Counted from the first letter of the stretch, positions 10,412 to 21,491 are shown. The stretch: 64,000 nt of DNA from Blastomussa wellsi (GCA_947652115.1 OX393574.1:14248907-14312906), one strand, 5' to 3'. Notes: generated by a model not told the origin, from the letters alone. Translations and numbers: made by a program.

Positions 10412-10782
10412 TTCATTCCCTGTACGTTTCGTCTGCGTGCAGAATCACAGAATTATCAGTTCAAACACATCTTCACTTCAAGGCAAAAAAAACGTGTCAC
10501 AAGGTTATCGCATGTTAGTATTCTGCATCACAAGATACGTTAATAATGTCACATGTTTTTCACATGTCCCACGTATAAAAACTTGCAGGGGTGCTACGAT
10601 TGGCAACAAAAGTGTCACATGTTTTACACTATCCATGGTTTCATTAGTCTCATCGCCCATTTACTCACGCGAAAGTTTCAGCCGGGTTTGGCGAGTCCGA
10701 TTTCTATATCCAGAATATCTTCTCCAATCAACTTTCAAAAAGACTCTGAGGGCTTCCATATATCCGATGAAATGGCGACTAT

Positions 10783-10893
10783 GGGGCCTAGGCGCTACAC
10801 CGCTGGCGCTTGCGCCGTTTCGGGGCCTAAGCGCTACGCCGCGGGGGCTTGCGCCGTTTGGGGGCCTAGGCGTTACGCCGAGGGGGCTTGGTG
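10783..10893. repeat. GC-rich 39-bp minisatellite, three units
   Basis: Units of 39 bases begin ggggcctaggcgctacaccg, ggggcctaagcgctacgccg and ggggcctaggcgttacgccg. The array sits about 370 bases upstream of the ATG of the downstream transporter gene and is far more GC-rich than its surroundings, so it could lie in the promoter or 5' UTR. Confidence 0.75.
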
Positions 10894-11049
10894 AGCAATG
10901 GTGAGCTCATTCACCTTCAAATATGGTGGGTTTACACGTAAAAGGATGCATTTTTCGCAATGTTTTTATTCCAGTCGCGCTTGTTGGATATGACACGGTT
11001 ATAGCCAACTCGGCGCTACTTGCCTCGTTGGCTATCTACCAATCTCATA

Positions 11050-11470
11050 TCAAACGGCCGCTCGTGGAATAATTGTTAAATTTTCAATTACTTTCTCCCA
11101 AACTTGTATAACCAGAAAACTATATGCAACCAAAAGTATGTCAACAGCCGGAGTTTGTCAGACTGGGTTAATTGAGCATTAAATACACACGGAAATGTTT
11201 AGAGTTTGAGTGAAAAACTCGGAAGATAAATTGCGTCAACTACCCTTGCCTACTAAGTTTTGGACTGAAGGGAAGCCCAGTAAAAGGTCAACAACTGTAG
11301 CAAAACGATAAGGAAAGGAGCAAAAGAAAAGGCGGAAAAAATGAAAAAAAACCATAAAGTCTAAAGACGTAGGTCACTTTTGACTTCCCTCCCCCTCGCC
11401 CCCCCCCCCCCCCCCCTCCCAAAAAAAAAGCAACTTTGCCTTTTGAGCATCCCGAGCAAAAATGTGACGT
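11050..11470. repeat. Diverged relative of the 7093 element, with long C run
   Basis: The segment around 11270-11370 matches the interior of the TTAA element at 7093-7688 (cccagtaaaaggtcaacaac, aaaggagcaaaagaaaagg, taaagacgtaggtcact). A C run of about 18 at about 11401-11418 is broken only by ctc. No gene. Confidence 0.45.
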
Positions 11471-11508
11471 TTTGTGTAGTCGAGAGCATATTCAGCCCAT
11501 AGAAGGTA

Positions 11509-11735
11509 AGTCTACAGTCGGCCGAGTGGTCCATCAGGCCGGAGCTTATCCCGGTTCTGTAGCATGCATGAAGCGACACGGAGTATTTCTACTCCGCCAG
11601 GATGGGATGCTAGTCCATCGCAGGGTTACCCCCCATCTTGGCAGTAAATTCGCTGGTACCCATTTATACACCTGGGTGAAGAAAGGCATTGTGAGAGTAC
11701 CAAGAACACAACGCAGTGCTCTGGCTCAAAACTGA
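11509..11735 (-). mobile_element. tRNA-derived SINE, minus strand, 5'-truncated
   Basis: Minus-strand copy of the SINE at 8043-8340: ccatcaggccggagcttatc, ggagtatttctactccgcca, gatgctagtccatcgcaggg, acctgggtgaagaaaggcat. It stops before the tRNA-like head. Confidence 0.75.
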
Positions 11736-11908
11736 CCATAAAATGTCACATATGTCCAAAATGCGCTTTTTCCAAAACTTTCTGGGCACCAATAACGGGC
11801 TAAATTATCATCTAGGCCAAAAAGGCCGTCCATCTCAGCTGACAGTTGCCTGAATATTTCTCAGAAAACCTGCCATTTCTCAACTGACAGTTAAAATTTT
11901 GGCCAATA

Positions 11909-12075
11909 GGCCCTTTGCACCACCCAGTCACATGGTACAAAATAACATTCTGCTGGTGAGCAAGCTACTTGAGTGGACCGACATCCAAAACAAAAGCCAC
12001 TTCATGTCCCAGAGCATAGCTTGCTCACCAGCAGGGTGTTATTTTGTACAATGTGACTGGGTCCTGCAAAGGGCC
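11909..12075. mobile_element. Near-perfect palindromic MITE, 167 bp
   Basis: Left arm ggccctttgcaccacccagt and its continuation (acaaaataacattctgctgg, tgagcaagct) pair with the right arm ending tgactgggtcctgcaaaggg. Intergenic, between the two transporter genes. Confidence 0.7.
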
Positions 12076-12393
12076 TTTTTAAGCGAAACTCATGCGAACC
12101 GTATTTTTGTCGCCAAAAACAATCTCCAAAGTTGACGCTATAAAATTAAAAGGAATAACAGTTTATTTCATCCTTCCCCACTCTTTCATCCTTAGGTGCT
12201 GTAAAGAACTGAATGAGAAGGACGATCTTAAATACACCTTGTTGAGCTCGCCAAAAACAGGGGCGGATCCAGGATTTTTCTTAGGAGGGGCTGCACAACA
12301 AAGCAATGCCATAACTGATGGGTGACGTTCGCAGAATACTAGCTGTACTATAAAAGGTTAAGTTTGCCCATACCGCCGGAGCTTATCCCGGTT

Positions 12394-12707
12394 CATTCTC
12401 GTCCCCATAGCCCTTTTCGTTTCTCTTAGCTAGCAGGGCCTTGGAACGATGGGGACATACAAATTTAAAAAAAATTCGAATTCTTTTTATTGGCTGTTGA
12501 GAACAAAGAAAACTTAAACAGAAGTCAAAATGTTCGCCGGCCGCCATATTACAACACACAACATGTAGAAACATGAATGCTGAATACATGAAGTCCGGAA
12601 GTCCTAGAATCTCGGACTAGAAATCGTATGTCTCCAGAGCCCTTCGTTTCTCGTGTCAAGGCCCCACCGCCTAAGAGAAACGAAAAGGGCTATGGGGACG
12701 AGAATGA
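12394..12707. mobile_element. hAT-like MITE with 8-bp target duplication
   Basis: Terminal inverted repeats cattctcgtccccatagccc and its mate end at gggctatggggacgagaatg. The octamer tcccggtt occurs on both sides (12386-12393 and 12708-12715). It interrupts a SINE end (ccggagcttatcccggt), so it is younger than that SINE. Confidence 0.7.
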
Positions 12708-12727
12708 TCCCGGTTTAATTTAATTTT

Positions 12728-12901
12728 AGTCTGCGTAGCTGGTGGTTTATTTTGGTAGCGCGCTCGATCGACTGAGAGGCGAAGCCGCAAGGGGCCTGAG
12801 GGGAGTACAGTGAATAATCGCGCTCTCCCTCAGGCCCTCTCGGTTTCCGGTTTGCTTGTTTCGATCGAGCGCGCTACCAAAGTAAACTGCTACACAGGCT
12901 A
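12728..12901. repeat. Foldback repeat
   Basis: agtctgcgtagctggtggtt and ttggtagcgcgctcgatcga pair with tcgatcgagcgcgctaccaa and taaactgctacacaggct. About 170 bases, no coding. Confidence 0.6.
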
Positions 12902-12997
12902 ATTCAATTGCAGTAACATGAAGCGCCTCCCGCAATTCACAAAAGAAAAGGTGCAAGTAATTGATATGGTCATGAGAAAATGATTTGAATGCATTTG

Positions 12998-13784
12998 TTA
13001 AAGTGCCTATGAAATGAAAAAATGAGCTATTGAAAAATAAGCTTATTGGAAAGGCCTTCACAAATGAAGAAGAATGGCGTTTTGCTTTTTGTGATATCTC
13101 CTCTCGTTCCAGAGATATTCACTATTTTGGAATTATGCAAATTGGGTACTGATGATGTCATAAGGTGTGGTAGTATGGGTGAAAAAAAAATATAGCATCT
13201 CTGCAAGTAATAAAGCAATGAAACTGAAACTTGGCGAACATGTTATAGCCTAAGAAATACATCGGATGGTGTATATTTTGGTGTTGCTATGGCAACACAT
13301 CCGGTTCCAGATCTCTAATATAAATCATTCCTGTATTTGATCTTAGCAAACATCATCCTCTTCCTAAAGGTTAATTAGGAGAGCTATTGAAATATAGGCA
13401 TTGTTCACACTTTAAATGGGATCAATTATTTACCCAATAGTCACAAACGAGTGATATTTGATTTAAAGAGGGTAGGGAATGGAACCAAGATTGTTGTCAT
13501 AGCAACATCAAAATCTGTATCAAGAGGTGTATTTTTTAGGGTGCAATGTGCTTGCAAAGTTCCGATTGCATTGCATTATTACTTGCAGAGATATGCCATA
13601 TTTTGTGTTTTTATAGCCATACTATCTCACCTTATGACGTCAGCCGTACCTAATTTGCGTAATACAAAAATCTTGAATATCTCTGGAACGAGAGGAGATA
13701 TCACAAAAAGGAAACACCATTTTTCTTCATTTTTCAAGGGCTTTCAAATAAAATAGCTCGTTTTTTCATTTCATAGGCACTTTA
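12998..13784. mobile_element. Large TTAA-flanked foldback element
   Basis: Starts TTAAAGTGCCTATGAAATGA and ends with its reverse complement, finishing in TTAA. The inverted arms extend about 240 bases each way, including gatatctcctctcgttccag against ctggaacgagaggagatatc. No transposase reading frame. Intergenic. Confidence 0.75.
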
Positions 13785-14167
13785 AAACATTTTCCCAATA
13801 AAATACTTGAACATAAACATATATTCTCAATAATTATTATTGCAAAGCACACCCACATGATCACAATGTATCAGACTTCCCAAGTCTGTTTTATTGTCCC
13901 ACTCAATTCATCCCAATTTATACAATAACATAAAAAATAATATACGTCTGTGCCTGAATGACCGGCATACAGATTTTTGCACAGTTATATACAGCCATGC
14001 ATTCCCTTTTACAGGGGAGCAATAATACAGCCTTATCAGAGTGATATTCAGATTAACTGAATGTAATTTCTGGATAAAAGTGAATACTAATCAACAGTTA
14101 TTTGGTTTATTAAAGGAGCTTGTCACCATGATTGAAGTCACAAAAGTGCCTTCAAATCGAAGCAAAC

Positions 14168-14262
14168 CTAGGCTCCTTCGCAGCCGTTATTAGTGTCGTC
14201 ACGCAATGCTGGGGAGGAGCGTTGCGTGACAACCTTAATAACGTCTGCAAAGGAGACTAAAG
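14168..14262. repeat. Foldback repeat, about 95 bp
   Basis: aggctccttcgcagccgtta and gtcgtcacgcaatgct pair with agcgttgcgtgacaacctta and gtctgcaaaggagact. Lies in the 3' flank of the upstream transporter gene. Confidence 0.6.
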
Positions 14263-14451
14263 GAAACCTAGAAATAATAGTTTACCAAGGAAGAAAAACA
14301 CCAAAGAGGTAACAACAAACTTAGACGAAACAAGGATAGCTTTGAATGAGGAAGATTTAGGATTGTAATTTGCAAAAATTAATAATGTAGGCTAAACTTT
14401 ACAAGATGTGTCCGCTGGTGTCAGCAGGCTGTTGTTCACAAAAAACAGTCC

Positions 14452-17400
14452 CTACGAAAATAAATGCTCAAGTTCCTCCAACGACTTCCCTTTCGTCTCT
14501 GGAACATAAAGGAAGAAAAATATCCAACCGCAAAATGAAATTCCACCGTAAAGCCAAAATGCTCCATAGCGGGTGACCCCCTCAGTTAATGAGAGAAAAG
14601 TCATGGAAATCACTAGATTACAAGTCCAGTTTGTAGCTGTAGCAAAAGCGTTTCCAGTGCTGCGCAGCCACAGAGGATAGATTTCAGAATTTATCGTCCA
14701 TGGCATGGCTCCCATACCAGGAGCAAACGCTGCTATGTAGAGGACAAGAGCTCCGATAGCTAACCAGGCGTATTTGTAGGGGCATGCCGCATATGACCAT
14801 GTTGTTGGGTGATCCTTTTGGCTGCATCTGCCGTACGCGGCACTGTTATCACTGGAGGAATTGAATGGAATGCAAGAGCCATTTACCGGATTGCCAGTAG
14901 CATCGTTTACAAAGCAAAACCCACATTTGTTCTTCAGACAGTCTAAACAGTACCCAGTACTAGGACAACTGGTTTTTAAAACGGAAGGCATTTTCTCGTG
15001 TACTGAGATTGAAGCATCGTGTTGCTTTGCCATGTAAAATGCACCTCCTAGAAGAAACAGGCTGAATGTGACGCCTGCCAGACTGCCTAACAGCAATTTT
15101 CGGCGCCCCATCTTCTCAACAAGACAGACGCCAATGATGGTGAAAGCAAAGTTTCCAAATGCGACAACAGCTGCCAACCAAATAGCTAGCTGATCACTTT
15201 GAATTCCTGACATCTGAATAATCGTTGCACTGTAGTACCTGGTGGCAGAAAGATCAAAGATTAATTCATTCTCTTTCCCAGAGCCACCGTCCCGTTACAC
15301 TGCCAGCAGTCTCTGTTTTGCCCCAAAATCCGAAATGAAAACAAAAATTTGTGAACAGCAAATCCGTGGAGTGCACCACTTGAGAATAGCGCTCCCAAAT
15401 TATTGTTTTCATTTCGGATTTTGCAGCAAAATAGTCTACTGTTCCGTTCAGCCGCCTGGGCCTCTGCTTAAGGAACAAGTGATTTGATTGGCTACAATCT
15501 AACAAAGGGAGTCCCATTCTCGTCCCCAGAGCCACTTGTCCCTCTTAGCCGGCTGGGCCTGTGCACAAGGAACAAGTAGCTCTGATTCAATTCATGATTC
15601 GATAGGCTAAAATCTAACAAAGGGAGTCCAATCACATCTACCGTTTTAAACGTGCTAATGATTTGGGATTTTAAAACGGCTGATGTGATTGGACTCCTTT
15701 TGTTTGATTTCAGCCAATCGAATCATGTGTCCCCAGAGCCACTTGTTCCTCGTGCACAGGCCCAGCCGGCTAAGAGGGACAAGTGGTTCTGGGGACGAGA
15801 ATGAGGGAGTCCAAGTAGCGTGAGGCAGCCCTCGTGGCGCATCTCGTCTTCTCACCCCAACTTTTGCGTGACCATTTTTATTGCTTCACACTCAATGGAC
15901 TCAGGAAAAAAGGGGCTGGTCGTAGCCAAGACTCCAAGGAAATCAACTGTTTTAAAATCCATTTGTTGTAAGGTAGCTCTTTTGTATCGTTATACATGTA
16001 TTAAGAATTAGTAAAAACTGGCTATGGTACATGTATATTGCATTTCCTGAGTTCTGATTGGTTTAGAGGCAATAGTATATGAGCTCATATTGCCTTCCTC
16101 CCTACCCCTCCTCTTTTTTCCAATCCTGCTTTCTTTTTGCTATATCCTCACCAGAGAGTCTTTTTACAGGCTAGAAAAGGCTTTCATACTATGACTTATT
16201 ATAGACTCAGCCATTTATGGAACATTGCAAAGAAAATAGGAAGAAGTGCCAAAGAGGCAATACAAAAGATGAAACTTGCAAAAAGAAAATTATAAAGTTG
16301 CACATTGATAAATTGACTTACATGACAGTATTAATTCCCGAGAGCTGTTGTATTGCCTGCAGCATACAGCCAACTAACAAAGCTTTCCCTGTTGCTGGAT
16401 TGGCCAATGCTTGAAAAGCTACGCTTTGAGTAGTTTCTGGGAAAAAAAGGTTGGTTAGCTTTTTGAAGCACATTGATTTGCAAGATATCCCAAATTCAAA
16501 AGCCTCAAGTTTAGTTTTAGAAATAACTTGTTGGTATCTACAACCTGTATGGTGACCATTTTTCAGAAGCCTTTATTTGATGGATTCTACACAAAGTTCG
16601 AGCAACAGGTACAAAATTAATTATCAAAAAGTCTACTCATACCACAACTTAACATTTAACACTATTTGAAACATCTAGTTTTAATTCTATAACTGACCCT
16701 GAGATTAAATTCTCAAGCACTTTTCAGAAAGTCAATGTCAAAGTATCTCATAAAAATGCTTCTAAAGTGCGCATTTTACTTTGATTTGAACTTATGTGAA
16801 ATGGCCGTTTTCAAAGAAAAATGGTTAAATTCAAGTTCATTTTTTTCTTGCAGGGTCAGTCAGCTTAAAGGCTGAAGTTTCGAAAATTTTTTCTTCACTA
16901 TATTCAAAAGGTCACCAGCTGTGAGATTTTTTTGATAACTTTATTTTTGCCTTTCCTTTATTGCACACATGTTCAGTAGACATCGTCTTAAAGGGGCATT
17001 GTCACGGTGATTTTGGAGTGCTAGTGTTCAGGTGAATTCTGTGCTAAATTCATTGCTTGATACATGTACATTTACTCGTGCTAAAAATGCTCCTGCAGAA
17101 TTGCGAAGATATCAAATGAAAATTTAGCAGGAAGAGCAAATCATAATAGTTGGTTTCCTATTTTGCCAGGAGATGAATTGAGAATTTGAAAAAAGTGTCA
17201 ATTTTTTTTAAATTTTCAATCCACTTTCATCCTCACATCCATAACAACACATGTCAGTAAATGGTTTCAATGCAGTCATATAGTCTTAGGTAACAAAACT
17301 AAACCATTATTTTTGGTTTTCCTTTGAGCGAAGACAAGTTTTAGCTAAAATGGCGTGACAATGCCCCTTTAAATATTCCCCAAATAAATGCATGGTCTAT

Positions 17401-20400
17401 AACAACAAACCACCAAGTGAAAGAATATTGGTGATCTTGTGCACTTACTGTCCTTCTGCAAGGATTCTTCTTCATCACAGACATCTTTCATGGCTCCCAG
17501 TTCTGCACTCACATCTGTTGTTCCCCGTAGCTTCATAAGCACTTTCTTAGCACGGTCGGGACAGCCTTTACTAATAAGCCAACGTGGACTTTCTGGTAGA
17601 ACCAGACAACCAATGAACATCACAACTGACGGCACAGCAGCAAAACCCAACATAAATCTAGCAGGAAAAAATGATTACAACATCAGCATCCTCTGTGGGT
17701 AGAGGGAGTGGAGGGTGGAGTTGTTTTTTTTTGGCCTTCTAATAGGGCTTTTGTGAACAGCACAGAAAACAGATCTACATCCAGAACCAATCTACACGTA
17801 TAAATAACTTTTATGGAATTGATGTACCCCAGTCAACTCCCTCAGACATCAGCACCTCTCTTGGTCCCTTAATTACAAATTGTCTTTTATCTCCAGCATG
17901 ATGAACTTGACATTTTCATAAAAATGAGAAAACCTTGAAAAGTTCAGGCTAACATTATTTTTCAAGTTTACCCAAATGCAATAATTCTCAAATGTTGCCC
18001 TTCCTTGTGACTGGCTCACATGCTCATTATAACAAATTCACTGTTCTCTTCAAATTATAAGAGACCAGTTATTGGAAGAAAATTCCATTTTTTCTATTTT
18101 AAGACGTAGTGTTGAAAATTTTGTTTTCATTTAACCAAGATCATTTTTTCAGCACAGTTCAAGAGAGCAACTGCAAACAATAATGATGGCAGAGAGCCGC
18201 AGCAGATGGGCCACAGGAATTTCTGGAATTCATCTACAAAAGTGGGTGGGGCAGTAATACAAACATCGGCGCATGGTAGCAGCAATCTGTTGAATGAGAG
18301 CCACTTCAAGATTCTGAGAAAGTGTCAAGGCAAATTTGACTGTTTAGTGTTTGAAATGCTTTACATCAAACAATTCAAACCTAATTTGAACGTCCAAACG
18401 GACTCCATATGTGTGAAACTTTTTGTTTAACTTGTTAATTATTTTTCATCTTTTATTGTCTGCCTTAGTATTTAAGAACGTAGTTTTTCCAAAAATTTTG
18501 ACTTGATAATGATGTTATGGCAATGTCGAAAAATCGTCGGTTTCAATTCAGCCATTCAGCTTTTTACCTTTTTAAATTTTATAATGTCATTAAGAAATGT
18601 TTTGTCGCAATTCTTTATTGTGAAATGTTTTCCAAAGTCACTTCTTCTTCGTATTTTTATTTTATCCTGAATTATGACAACTGACACTTAGCTATCGGAA
18701 ACACTCAATGGGAAGACAGCATATCAAATTCACCAATTCACAGCTAGAAGAAGAAATATGTAATTTGTACCTCCATCCAGTCTTTTTGTAAGAGCTCAAA
18801 ATTCCATCAATAACTGCAGCAACAAACTGGCCACCAGTGATAAAAAGATTGTTGATAGTGACCAGACGCCCTCTAATGTTCGAGGGTGCTGTTTCAGCAA
18901 TGTAGACTGGAACAGTTACAGAAGCTCCACCTGCGTTAATCAGACAATCCACTTGATAAATTACTAGTACTGTATGTACGATAAATTCTTTTCATAACAA
19001 TTATTTGGAAGCTAGCTAACAAATCAACCAAAAATTAATGTTCAGATTTCATTTTTAAGGGGACCAACAAATATTGAGGATTCCGGTTCCTGCAATCCTT
19101 GCCCGATAACCAAGTTATATTTTATGGGTATGGATAACCATGATCATTTATACCCAAATTATATGGGTATGGATAACCATGGTCACCATACTCGAATTAT
19201 AGGTATAGATAACCCTGGTTACCATACCCAAATTATGGGTATAGATAACTAAAAATCGTAAAACTAAATGCGCTGAGCAACATTTTAGTGAGACAAAACT
19301 ACCCTTCTTCAGGGGATGAAATAGCTTCCGGTAGGTAAAAATAGAAAATTATAAACAGTTACAATATTTAAATGATACTAATGAAAAGATGTGATTATAT
19401 GACTGATATGCAAAATGGAAAACAGAAACGGTTATGAAATTACAATAAAAATAGAAATATTTAAAAGTATAGTAGATTAGGTTTCATCGCATCTGTTCAT
19501 TCTGTAGGGTTCACAGGTCTTGCCCTAGGAGATGAAATATGACTCTCTTGCTTTCCAAATAGCATATCTGTTTGATTTGACAATTTCTAAGGGAACAAGT
19601 TTTAAGTTATTGATAGAATGGCCAGATAGAGAAGAGTGATCTGAGATGGCAGTGGATTGATTGATATCATACTGCTTGATGGCTTTTTCAACAGCACATG
19701 CCTCAAATTCACGCAAATCCTTTCACTTAAATTCACGTAAATCCTTTGTCTATAAACATCTACACGAGGCTAAGGATGTATCAAGTATTGTTATTCAAAT
19801 TTTGGCACCATTTATGTAAAGGGTCTATTTAAATATTGCAATCATTCATTTCTATTTTACTTAGCTTTTTCAGCCCCTGAAGAAGATTAGTTTTGTCTAA
19901 CTGAAATATTGGGCAATAAATTTATCCTTTTAAACTGTCCGATCAGTTATATATAATACACCTGATTCCAATCTACTTCAGGATCCAGCTTCACTCAGGT
20001 ACTGCTTGTTCAAACGGTCCTTGCATTTATTCAATAGATAACCATGGTTATCATACCCAATTTATAGAGGGGGTAAGTTTCTAAAGAAACTGTGGTGGTG
20101 CGTCGGTGGGAAGTATAACAATATAATTTGGTTTTATCAACTGAGTTGATAATGTGAATTAGCCACCGTAAAGAGATTCAAGAGCTGACCCTTCGAGCGT
20201 TAGCCCTTCGTCGGAGCGAATGGCTTCGTCGATTCGCTCCGACGAAGGGCTAACGCTCGAAACGTCAGCAGTTGAATCTCTTTACGGTGGCCAATTGACA
20301 TTATCATACCCAATTTATAGATACGGATAACCATGATTATTTATACCAAAATTATGGGTATGGATAACTATGGTTACCATACCCAAATAGTGGGTATTTA

Positions 20401-21181
20401 TAACCATGGTTACTTATAGGGTAGATATTTGTTTACAAACATTGTTTTTGTTATTTAAATAGCCAAGAAGTTTAACAAAAGAGCCTTGGCAATGGCAATG
20501 AGTGATGTCACTGATAATCTTCCCTATAATCTCCCACTAGATTTTCTTCATTACGTCTCTTAGTCTGAAGTGTTAGACGAGTTCTCGCCCTAATCCCCCG
20601 AGGCGTAGGGCGAGAAGACATCCGACACTTCAGACATAAAAAGTAAGAATCAATATTAAAAAAGACTGACTATATTACATAGAAACTCAACATTTGTTAT
20701 TAAAATTACCTATTCCAAAGCCAACAGTGAGTCTTCCAATGAGAAGGACGTCTCTTGAATCAGCAACTCCCATAATCACAGCCCCGAAAGTAAAAACAAC
20801 CGCAGAGGCAATAAGCATAGGTTTTCTCCCAAGCCGTTGATTCAGAAAACCTCCTAAAAACGATCCTAGTATAGCTGTTCCGATTGTGGCGCTAACAATA
20901 ACCTCTTGCCAGAAAGAAGACAACTGGAACTCCTGTTTTATCAAAATCATAGCGCCAGAAATTACTCCGGTGTCATAACCAAACAGAAACCCGCCGATTG
21001 CGGCGAAGACAGTTAAAAAATAGACGTATAAAGGTGTTCGTTGATTCGTTGGAAGATCCGAGCTTTGTATCAAGGTGTGTTGCTCACTTTCCTTGTCGGA
21101 GGATGGTGTTTGATCGCTGTATTGATCCATTTCGTTTCCTTTTTCGTCTACTCGCACGATTAAAGGTTGGACTCCAGTCAT
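14452..21181 (-). CDS. SLC2A13: Proton/myo-inositol (HMIT)-like transporter, upstream tandem copy
   Basis: Coding exons on the minus strand: 21181-20710, 18930-18771, 17657-17449, 16436-16322 and 15238-14452. Lengths 472, 160, 209, 115 and 787 join in frame to 1743 bases, 580 residues. Intron positions and phases equal those of the copy at 3434-10411. The start follows an in-frame TGA; an internal Met (residue 18) aligns with the start of the other copy. Motifs: [10 protein letters not shown] (63-72), GRKPM (118-122), [73 protein letters not shown] and [15 protein letters not shown]. The outer loop keeps the HMIT-type cysteine cluster ([16 protein letters not shown]). Twelve membrane helices expected. 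Family role: proton-linked myo-inositol import; the exact substrate is inferred. Introns carry foldbacks, a PLE remnant and a palindromic minisatellite. Confidence 0.9.
15335..15430. repeat. Inverted repeat in last intron of upstream transporter
   Basis: ccaaaatccgaaatgaaaac pairs with gttttcatttcggattttgc across a loop of about 50 bases. Confidence 0.55.
15515..15803. mobile_element. hAT-like palindromic MITE with 8-bp flanking repeat
   Basis: Termini cattctcgtccccagagcca and tggttctggggacgagaatg; gggagtcc on both sides. The arms match the modules of the 143-552 foldback (agccggctgggcc, ggagtccaatcacat). Inserted in the last intron of the upstream transporter gene. Confidence 0.7.
16988..17372. 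mobile_element. TTAA-flanked MITE, 385 bp
   Basis: TTAAAGGGGCATTGTCACGG at the left and the inverse CGTGACAATGCCCCTTTAA at the right. It lies in the intron between exons 3 and 4 of the upstream transporter gene, ending about 77 bases from exon 3. Ends are close to those of 22927-23339. Confidence 0.75.
19123..19252. repeat. Palindromic minisatellite, left block
   Basis: Three or more units of atgggtatggataaccatgg, ttaccatacccaaattat and variants, about 40 bases each and self-complementary. The same array resumes at 20033-20428, split by a PLE remnant and a foldback. Confidence 0.75.
19253..20032 (-). mobile_element. PLE remnant of a second type
   Basis: Contains a minus-strand coding scrap (19525-19716), and the motif cccctgaagaagrntagttttgtct in both orientations (about 19283-19318 minus, 19875-19905 plus), as in terminal sequences of GIY-YIG-bearing PLEs. 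It interrupts the palindromic minisatellite. Confidence 0.5.
19525..19716 (-). pseudogene. GIY-YIG endonuclease C-terminal scrap
   Basis: About 63 residues ending at a stop. The stretch [15 protein letters not shown] followed by [20 protein letters not shown] resembles the end of PLE endonucleases (conserved His before a Trp/Arg-Glu helix). Upstream frame is interrupted, so it is non-functional. Confidence 0.5.
20175..20221 (-). ncRNA. Hammerhead-like motif, damaged copy
   Basis: Same layout as 2019-2066 on the minus strand, but the GAAAC GUC segment reads GAAGGGUC, which should abolish the core. Confidence 0.3.
20231..20278 (+). ncRNA. Hammerhead-like motif, intact-looking copy
   Basis: gattcgct, CCGACGA, GGGC-UAAC-GCUC stem, GAAAC, GUC, agc...gaatc closing stem I. 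C at U4 and an extra A before stem II are the departures from consensus. Confidence 0.4.
20567..20637. repeat. Short hairpin repeat, about 70 bp
   Basis: gtctgaagtgttagacgagt and ctcgccct pair with agggcgagaagacatccgac and acttcagac. It lies close to the donor of exon 1 of the upstream transporter. Confidence 0.55.
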
Positions 21182-21491
21182 GGCGTGATGTCAGTCGAGA
21201 AGAAGAGGATCGAAAAGGACTGGGAATAGGAAACTGATATTCAACGGACTGGACTTAGACCTGTCGGATGGACGGACTGCACATTTATCGTTTGGCTAAT
21301 GCCAAAACTCTTACCTTTTTTAATATTCAAAAAATTAGTGATGTACGTGTCATTTTCGGTATATCGTCGTTGAACAATCGTAAATATCTACGGAGGCAAA
21401 CGGAAAGGGCGATAACTCGAATAGATAGCGAGTGTAAGAGATATAAGGTTTTATCAACTGGGTTGATAATGTGAATTGGCCACCGTAAAGA

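Larger units (their letters stand above)
20068..20300. mobile_element. PLE-terminus foldback with 20-bp flanking direct repeat
   Basis: A palindrome whose arms hold the PLE tail (gccaccgtaaagagattcaa, gcgttagcccttcgtcggag and their inverses); the left arm is extended by agggggtaagtttctaaaga and gtgggaagtataacaatata. The 20-mer ttatcatacccaatttatag occurs immediately left (20048-20067) and right (20301-20320), as expected of a target-site duplication. No coding sequence. Confidence 0.75.
20033..20428. repeat. Palindromic minisatellite, right block (interrupted)
   Basis: Further units of gatacggataaccatgatta, tgggtatggataactatggt and similar, before and after the foldback at 20068-20300. Confidence 0.7.

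Noticed and set aside
10395..10904. 169-codon plus-strand ORF
   Set aside because: It runs antisense to the first exon and 5' flank of the transporter and into a minisatellite; no domain and no splice logic.
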